Shown in pieces: positions 57,990-62,044 of a stretch of 62,044 bases of DNA. The position numbers were made by a program, and so were the translations under genes. The first letter of the stretch is position 1; each line of letters starts with the position of its first letter. The notes below the pieces were generated by a model. The model saw only the letters and a list, made by a program, of their open reading frames with translations. It was not told the origin of the DNA and did no database searches. Origin of the DNA: Nannocystis sp. (GTDB taxonomy: Bacteria > Myxococcota_A > Polyangia > Nannocystales > Nannocystaceae); contig JADJRG010000008.1 in assembly GCA_016712315.1 (NCBI GenBank), positions 1-62,044 on the forward strand, written 5' to 3'.

Positions 57990-58214
57990 CATAACGAATT
58001 CCCGCACTGAACTTCGTTTTGACAGCTCCAGTTGCAGCCATCACTGTTCTCAACATTGCCGTCATCACACTCTTCACCAGCCTCAAGAACATAGTTTCCA
58101 CAGGTAGGGTAGTCTCGGGAGCATCCGATTCGCCAAAGTGGGTGCTCCAGCCCCCAGCACAAGGCCGAAAATGGGGGCAGCCAACCTCTTTGAGTTTTCT
58201 CGCATCGATTTCAT
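56836..58214 (-). CDS. DUF4215-repeat, DUF1554 secreted protein, copy B (frame slips)
   Basis: A ribosome site GGAG precedes ATG 58214. The signal peptide (KRLAAPIFGLVLGAGAPTLA) looks like a normal Sec signal without a lipobox Cys. One slip near 58130 leads to YPTCGNYVLEAGEECDDGN, then DUF4215 repeats nearly identical to copy A from 57989 down to the stop. Extra N-terminal repeats (VENSDGCNWSCQNEVQCGN) are unique to B. The DUF1554 end matches A except for a few residues, such as GQQEGG in place of A's DGYSGG. Slips near 57450 and 57640. The two genes keep the same spacing in the shared part. Confidence 0.75.
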
Positions 58215-58258
58215 GGAAGAGATCTCCATAGTTTTCCCCGGCTCCAGTTTTTCCGGCC

Positions 58259-59581
58259 CTAAAAAGAACCTCCGACCAGCACACCCGCGCCCGTCGGTCC
58301 GGCCTGCACACTCAGCCCCGGCCGCTCATGCCGCGCCCGTCCAGCCCGGCGCCCAGGCTCCAACCGCGTCACCACGCCCGCCACCAGCGTGACCAGCGAC
58401 GCGCCGAGCAAGCCACCGCCCACACCGAGCAGCGCCCCGCCCGTAAAATCTCGCCCTCGGCAGCTCCCAAAGTCCCCGAGCTCCTGCGCGGCCTGCGTGC
58501 ACCGCACCGCGGACACCTGCAGCAACGCCCCGCCCACCGCGACCCCCCGCCCACCGCCGCCTGGAAGAGCACCTTCCGCGGCGCCAGCGCCCCGCCGGCT
58601 GCCGTCGCCGCCCCGAACCACCGCCGACCCCCGCGCCCAGCAGCGACACGCTCGCGAGCTGCCGCGTGTGCTCCGCCTCGACCAACCGCGCTGCCCCCGC
58701 TTCCCCGCCGATCCACGCCTTGTAGCGGCCTTGCGCGCCATACGGCCAGATCGCCGCGCCGCTCGCCGCCAGCCCCACCCCGGCGACCCCCAGCCCCACG
58801 CCCAACGACAGCCGCAGCCGCCGCAGCCGCGCCGCCTCGCGGTTCGCCTCAAGCGGGCTCGCTGGCCCCTCCCGCGCCGCGGGCACGCGCTCAGGCGGCG
58901 GCAACAGCGCCTCCTGGGCACATCCGGCTCTCGCCCCTCCAGGAGCACATCCTGGGTCAGGTTCACTTCCACCTGCGCCCTGCCCACCACCTCCGCCCTT
59001 TCCCCTCGACCCGCGACCACCCACGCCCCCGGATCCACCGGCACCTCCGCCAGCTCCGCCTCTGCCTCTGCCGCCTCGCCAGCGGGCACCTCGATCTCCA
59101 CCAGATCCGCGCCTGGATCCCCCTCGCGGTGCAGGATCAACCGCGTCGGCCGCGCCGCAGACGCACCTCGGTAGCGGATCTTCAGCGTCCCGGTGCGCGC
59201 CAGCGCTCGCTCGATCCGGCGCTCCAGATCGAGCCTCTCCTCCTTCACGACCGCCTCTGAGGCCGCCAGATAGGCCCGCCACGCCGCGATCGCCAACGCG
59301 TCGTGCTCGCCAGCCGCGTCCCACGCCATGCCCGCGTTGTACAGCGCCCCGACCCAGGCATACCGCCGCCACGCCGCCTGAAAGCTCCGCGCCGCGTCGG
59401 CGTAGCGCCCCGCCGCATAGGCGGCCTTCGCCGCCTGCGCTTCCTGGCTGTGCGGCCCCACAGCCCCCTCCGACGCCTCGCTCGGGGCCCCGCTCGCCGC
59501 CGACGGCGCCGCCACGACCATCACAAGCGCGATCCGAAGGACCCGCGAAGGAACAGCGAAAAGCTCGGGATCTTTGGACAT
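58259..59581 (-). CDS. TPR protein with membrane spans and C-terminal strand (frame slips)
   Basis: The N-terminus (VLRIALVMVVAAPSAASGAP) is a Sec signal. A TPR-like pair follows (AKAAYAAGRYADAARSFQAA, ALYNAGMAWDAAGEHD), then a PEGA-like beta part (GTLKIRYRGASAARPTRLIL, WVVAGRGERAEV). The frame slips near 58900; in the new frame LRLSLGVGLGVAGVGLAASG is a membrane span, then RYKAWIGGEAGAARLVEAEH. After a further slip LVTLVAGVVTRLEP is a second span and GLSVQAGPTGAGVLVGGSF closes the protein. This build is common in Nannocystales, often beside Ser/Thr kinases, as here. Function unknown. Confidence 0.65.
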   Translation of the reverse strand: MSKDPELFAVPSRVLRIALVMVVAAPSAASGAPSEASEGAVGPHSQEAQAAKAAYAAGRYADAARSFQAAWRRYAWVGALYNAGMAWDAAGEHDALAIAAWRAYLAASEAVVKEERLDLERRIERALARTGTLKIRYRGASAARPTRLILHREGDPGADLVEIEVPAGEAAEAEAELAEVPVDPGAWVVAGRGERAEVVGRAQVEVNLTQDVLLEGREPDVPRRRCCRRLSACPRRGRGQRARLRRTARRRGCGGCGCRWAWGWGSPGWGWRRAARRSGRMARKAATRRGSAGKRGQRGWSRRSTRGSSRACRCWARGSAVVRGGDGSRRGAGAAEGALPGGGGRGVAVGGALLQVSAVRCTQAAQELGDFGSCRGRDFTGGALLGVGGGLLGASLVTLVAGVVTRLEPGRRAGRARHERPGLSVQAGPTGAGVLVGGSF

Positions 59582-59604
59582 TTCGACATCTCGGCACGAC
59601 CCAT

Positions 59605-61150
59605 CTAGAGCTTGAGCGTCGGCGGGATCCGCACGTGGAAGTCCCCGAGCCCTCGTGGCCCCCGCAGCCCTCGCAGCGCCCTCTCTGCGCAGCGAGTCGC
59701 CGCCGACGGCCCCCCACCGTCGATCAATTTCGCAGTCAAACGCCGGCCGCCCGCCTCCTCAAGCCCGACTTCAAAGCGCCGCGGCGCCGTCGCGTCCCCG
59801 CCGCATCGCCGCTCGATCGCCGCCCGCTGCGGCCCGATCGCGTCGACCAGCCGCCGCTTGGCCTCCAGCATCGTCTCTGGCGGCGGCGGCGCAGGCGGCG
59901 CCTTCGCCCGCGCCTTCGCTGGCGCCGTCGTCGTCGATCGCTGCCACGACGGCGGCACCGACGCCGGCCGAGCCGGTGCCACCGCCACAGCGAGCGGAGC
60001 CGCCGTCTCCCCCCCTGGAGGCGCCGCCGTCGGTATCGCCTCGAACTCTGGCCTCACCGGCCTCATCGCCGCAGGCGGCGGCCGCGGCGTCAACCGCCGC
60101 GTCAGCCGCACAGTCGCCTGAGGGGCGCCATCCAGGCCAGCCACCCCCGGATCCTGTCCACCCCCGGGACATCCAGGAGCATGAACAGAGCGCAGGACAG
60201 CGCGACCGTCGACCACCACAAGCTCCGCCACACATACCGCCGCCAAGCCGCAAATTCCGCCGCGGAATTCGCCAAAGATCGCTCGATCTGTCGCAGCGCG
60301 CTGCGCAGCTCGCGGGCGCTCTGTGGTCGCGAGCTGGCTCGCTTCGCCAGCAGGCTCATCACCAGCGCCTCGAGCGCGGCCGGGATCTTCGCCTCTGGGC
60401 AGCGCCTCGACGGCCGCAGCGGCCGCGCCTCTGCAGTGCTGCCGCGCCAACCAGGAGTGCCTCGCCTCGCTCTCCAGCGGATCAGGCGGCTGGAAGGGCA
60501 GCACCCGGTCAGCATCCGGTACATCAACACCCCGACCGCGTAGAGGTCCGTACGCCCATCCACCGGCCGGCCCTCGATCTGCTCGGGCGCCATATACTCC
60601 GGCGTCCCTGGCACGCCCACCCGCACGTCGGTCAACGACGGCTCCTCTGGCGCTGAGATCCCCGCCCCGGGCAGCTCCTTGGCGATCCCGAGGTCCAACA
60701 AGCGGATCGCCAGGTCCTCGCCGCTGCCGCACACGAACACGTTCCCCGGCTTGACGTCGCGGTGGACGATCTGCCGGGTATGGACCGTCTCTAGCGCCTC
60801 GCAGAGCTGCTCTCACCACCACGACCACCTCCTCCACGGCCGCGGCCCCGGCTGCGCCCGCAGGTGTTCGCTGAGCGAGCGCCCCCTCGAGCAGCTCCAT
60901 CACGAAGTAGAGCCGCCCGTGCCGCGTCACGCCGTGGTCGAGCACCGGCACGATCCGCGGGTGGCCGAGCAGCACGTGGTGCGTCATCTCGCGGAGGAAG
61001 CGGGCGCGGAACTCCTCGTCCCGCACGCCGTGTTCGCCCGAGCACCTTGATCGCCACGTCGATGCCGAGGTGGCGATCAAACGCGCGAAACACCGCAGCG
61101 AAGCCGCCGCTGCCGATCTCATCCCCTAACACATAGCGCCCGTCGAGCAC
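59605..61150 (-). CDS. Membrane Ser/Thr protein kinase (Hanks type, several frame slips)
   Basis: Kinase motifs appear in order but in different frames: the glycine loop GSGGFAAVFRAFD and VAIKVL lysine strand at 61150-61035, GHPRIVPVLDHGV and YFVMELLEG, HRDVKPGN near 60745, LLDLGIAKEL, GTPEYMAPEQIEG and DLYAVGVLMYRMLTG. A membrane span lies near 60210 (LWWSTVALSCALFMLLDV). A Pro-rich region leads to a C-terminal domain ending RCAERALRGLRGP, DFHVRIPPTLKL, which resembles the AgmX/PglI-type end seen in the 43534 protein. Slips near 61035, 60815, 60430 and 60120. Myxobacterial kinases of this build signal from the cytoplasm to the periplasm. Confidence 0.75.
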
Positions 61151-61210
61151 CCCCCTTCTCTGGCGACGGCGGCGTGTTCGGTCCGCGCGAAGCGCGGCGG
61201 GTGATCGCGG

Positions 61211-61866
61211 TCAATGTCGTGATCGAGCTCGGCATCGCTCTCCCTTCAGCCCGCCAGGGCGGCGGACGCAGCGCTCCTGCGCGCCGACACGCGCGCAAAT
61301 ATCGGTGGCCGGGCACAGCTCCTCGCCACATCGCGCGGGCGCTGGGACCCCTCGCCTCCGGCCGGCAAGCGGCCTGCGCCAGCTCCGCCCGCAGCGCGTC
61401 GATCGCCCCGCCCAGCGCCGCCACCCCAGCCTCGTCCAACGCGCCAGCGGGGCCGCCCGCAGCGCTCTACGGCAGTCAAAGAGCATCGTCATCGGCAAGA
61501 CCGCCCCCCCCTCAGCCATCCCCGTCGCTCGCAGCCCCGCCACCAGCTCCCGGATCGACCACATACACACCGCCCCCCCTCAAGGCCAGCCCTCGACGAA
61601 GCGCGGATACGCCCCACCGCGGCGGCGCGTCGTCCACCTGCGCCGCGACAAACGGGACTTCTCGGCCCCACCCGCCTGCCGCAAGAGGCCCGCGCAGCTC
61701 GGACGTCTCCCGCTCACAGGCCCCGCACCAGGTCGCCCATACGTGCAGCACCGTCACTCGGCCGCCACGCCAGCTCGCCGAACCGCACATACCCCAGCTC
61801 CCCACCCTCAAGCACCCGCTCCACTCTCCGCTCGAGCGGCTGAGGCGCCGACCGTCCAAGGGCCAT
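61211..61866 (-). CDS. TlpA-like thioredoxin-fold protein (frame slips)
   Basis: After about 30 residues, LERRVERVLEGGELGYVRFG leads to RVTVLHVWATWCGACERETS, a thioredoxin fold with the CxxC pair in the TlpA style, and VPFVAAQVDDAPP. Slips near 61760, 61570 and 61400 follow. The last part, CGEELCPATDICARVGAQER, then CVRRPGG, is Cys-rich and ends at 61211. Likely a periplasmic or membrane-tethered redox protein acting on disulphides, which suits the many Cys-rich exported proteins nearby. Start taken at ATG 61866; ATG 61914 is possible. Confidence 0.6.
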
Positions 61867-62044
61867 CAGCGTCACCACGCCCCCTCTCGACCTCTGGCCG
61901 CGTTGGTTCCCCACTCGCCTTCACGCCCCGAGCACTCCATCAAGGCTCAGGCGCCTCCCGGCACCTCCTGCACCCTCCGGCGCCCGCAGCTCCCCAGCGC
62001 CCATCCCTACCGCCCAGGGCCCCAGCGCTCCCCCAGCGCCCTCC
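61867..62044. other. C-rich end of window, no gene called
   Basis: The last 178 bases are C-rich low-complexity sequence. A minus-strand frame rich in Gly and Arg runs through it, but there is no recognisable motif, so no gene is called. Confidence 0.4.

Noticed and set aside
55533..58010. 825-codon open frame on the plus strand, rich in Ser, Pro and His
   Set aside because: It is antisense to both DUF4215-DUF1554 genes and its repeats mirror theirs; it has no recognisable domain and exists because the minus-strand codons avoid stops in this frame.

Overview
The window reads as chromosomal DNA of a high-GC myxobacterium, most likely of the order Nannocystales. I infer this from the many secreted or lipobox-bearing proteins with long Ser/Thr linkers followed by cysteine-rich repeats (CGDG...ECDDGN, the DUF4215 type), an IgGFc-binding-type lipoprotein, FG-GAP proteins, a membrane-anchored Ser/Thr kinase and a TPR protein with a transmembrane tail. 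No rRNA, tRNA or CRISPR array was seen.

Layout. (1) Bases 1-18974: one uninterrupted same-strand array of about 15 genes, most linked by 4-bp ATGA stop/start overlaps. It begins with a DNA methyltransferase-helicase fusion cut by the window edge. It includes an M23-like peptidase, several single-membrane-span proteins, a membrane-anchored methyltransferase-like protein, a ParA-like protein with a damaged P-loop, a family of paralogues (one fused to an XF1762/Mom-like domain), a large beta-rich protein and a large membrane protein. It looks like part of an uncharacterised mobile element, but no capsid, terminase, integrase or relaxase gene was recognised. (2) 19039-29111: a small lipoprotein, a nuclease-STAND NTPase, a von Willebrand A lipoprotein, mobile debris (a duplicated piece of the upstream array and an IS21 IstA tail), and a UvrD-like helicase with a DUF2290-like partner. 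(3) 28.85-38.73 kb: a cluster of small death-like effector-associated (EAD-type) adaptor domains: one remnant, one inside a 2261-residue NACHT/HEAT/EAD/metallophosphoesterase protein, one at the N-terminus of an unknown 459-residue protein, and one on a three-span membrane protein. Gene fragments surround it (transposition ATPase, kinase, reverse transcriptase, ABC exporter). (4) 39.2-62.0 kb: more ordinary content, mainly surface lipoproteins plus a rhomboid protease, SDR, aldo/keto reductase, amidohydrolase, two-domain ArsA ATPase, a tandem pair of DUF4215-DUF1554 proteins, a Ser/Thr kinase and a TlpA-like thioredoxin.

How the parts may work together. The middle third has the look of a defence island: three different NTPase systems (nuclease-STAND, helicase-DUF2290, NACHT-EAD-phosphoesterase) lie between an unknown element and degraded mobile genes. 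The EAD domains are the best candidate for an undescribed system. In EAD networks, homotypic contacts between the adaptor on a STAND sensor and those on separate effectors recruit the effectors. Here the possible effectors are a calcineurin-like phosphoesterase (fused in cis), an unknown domain and a small membrane protein.

Quality. Apparent frameshifts are frequent in 1-18 kb and 43.9-62 kb, often at C or G runs, but not apparent between 19 and 43.5 kb. Many genes outside that middle stretch are therefore given as one feature across two or more frames. I believe most of these shifts are base-calling errors, but the sequence alone cannot prove it.
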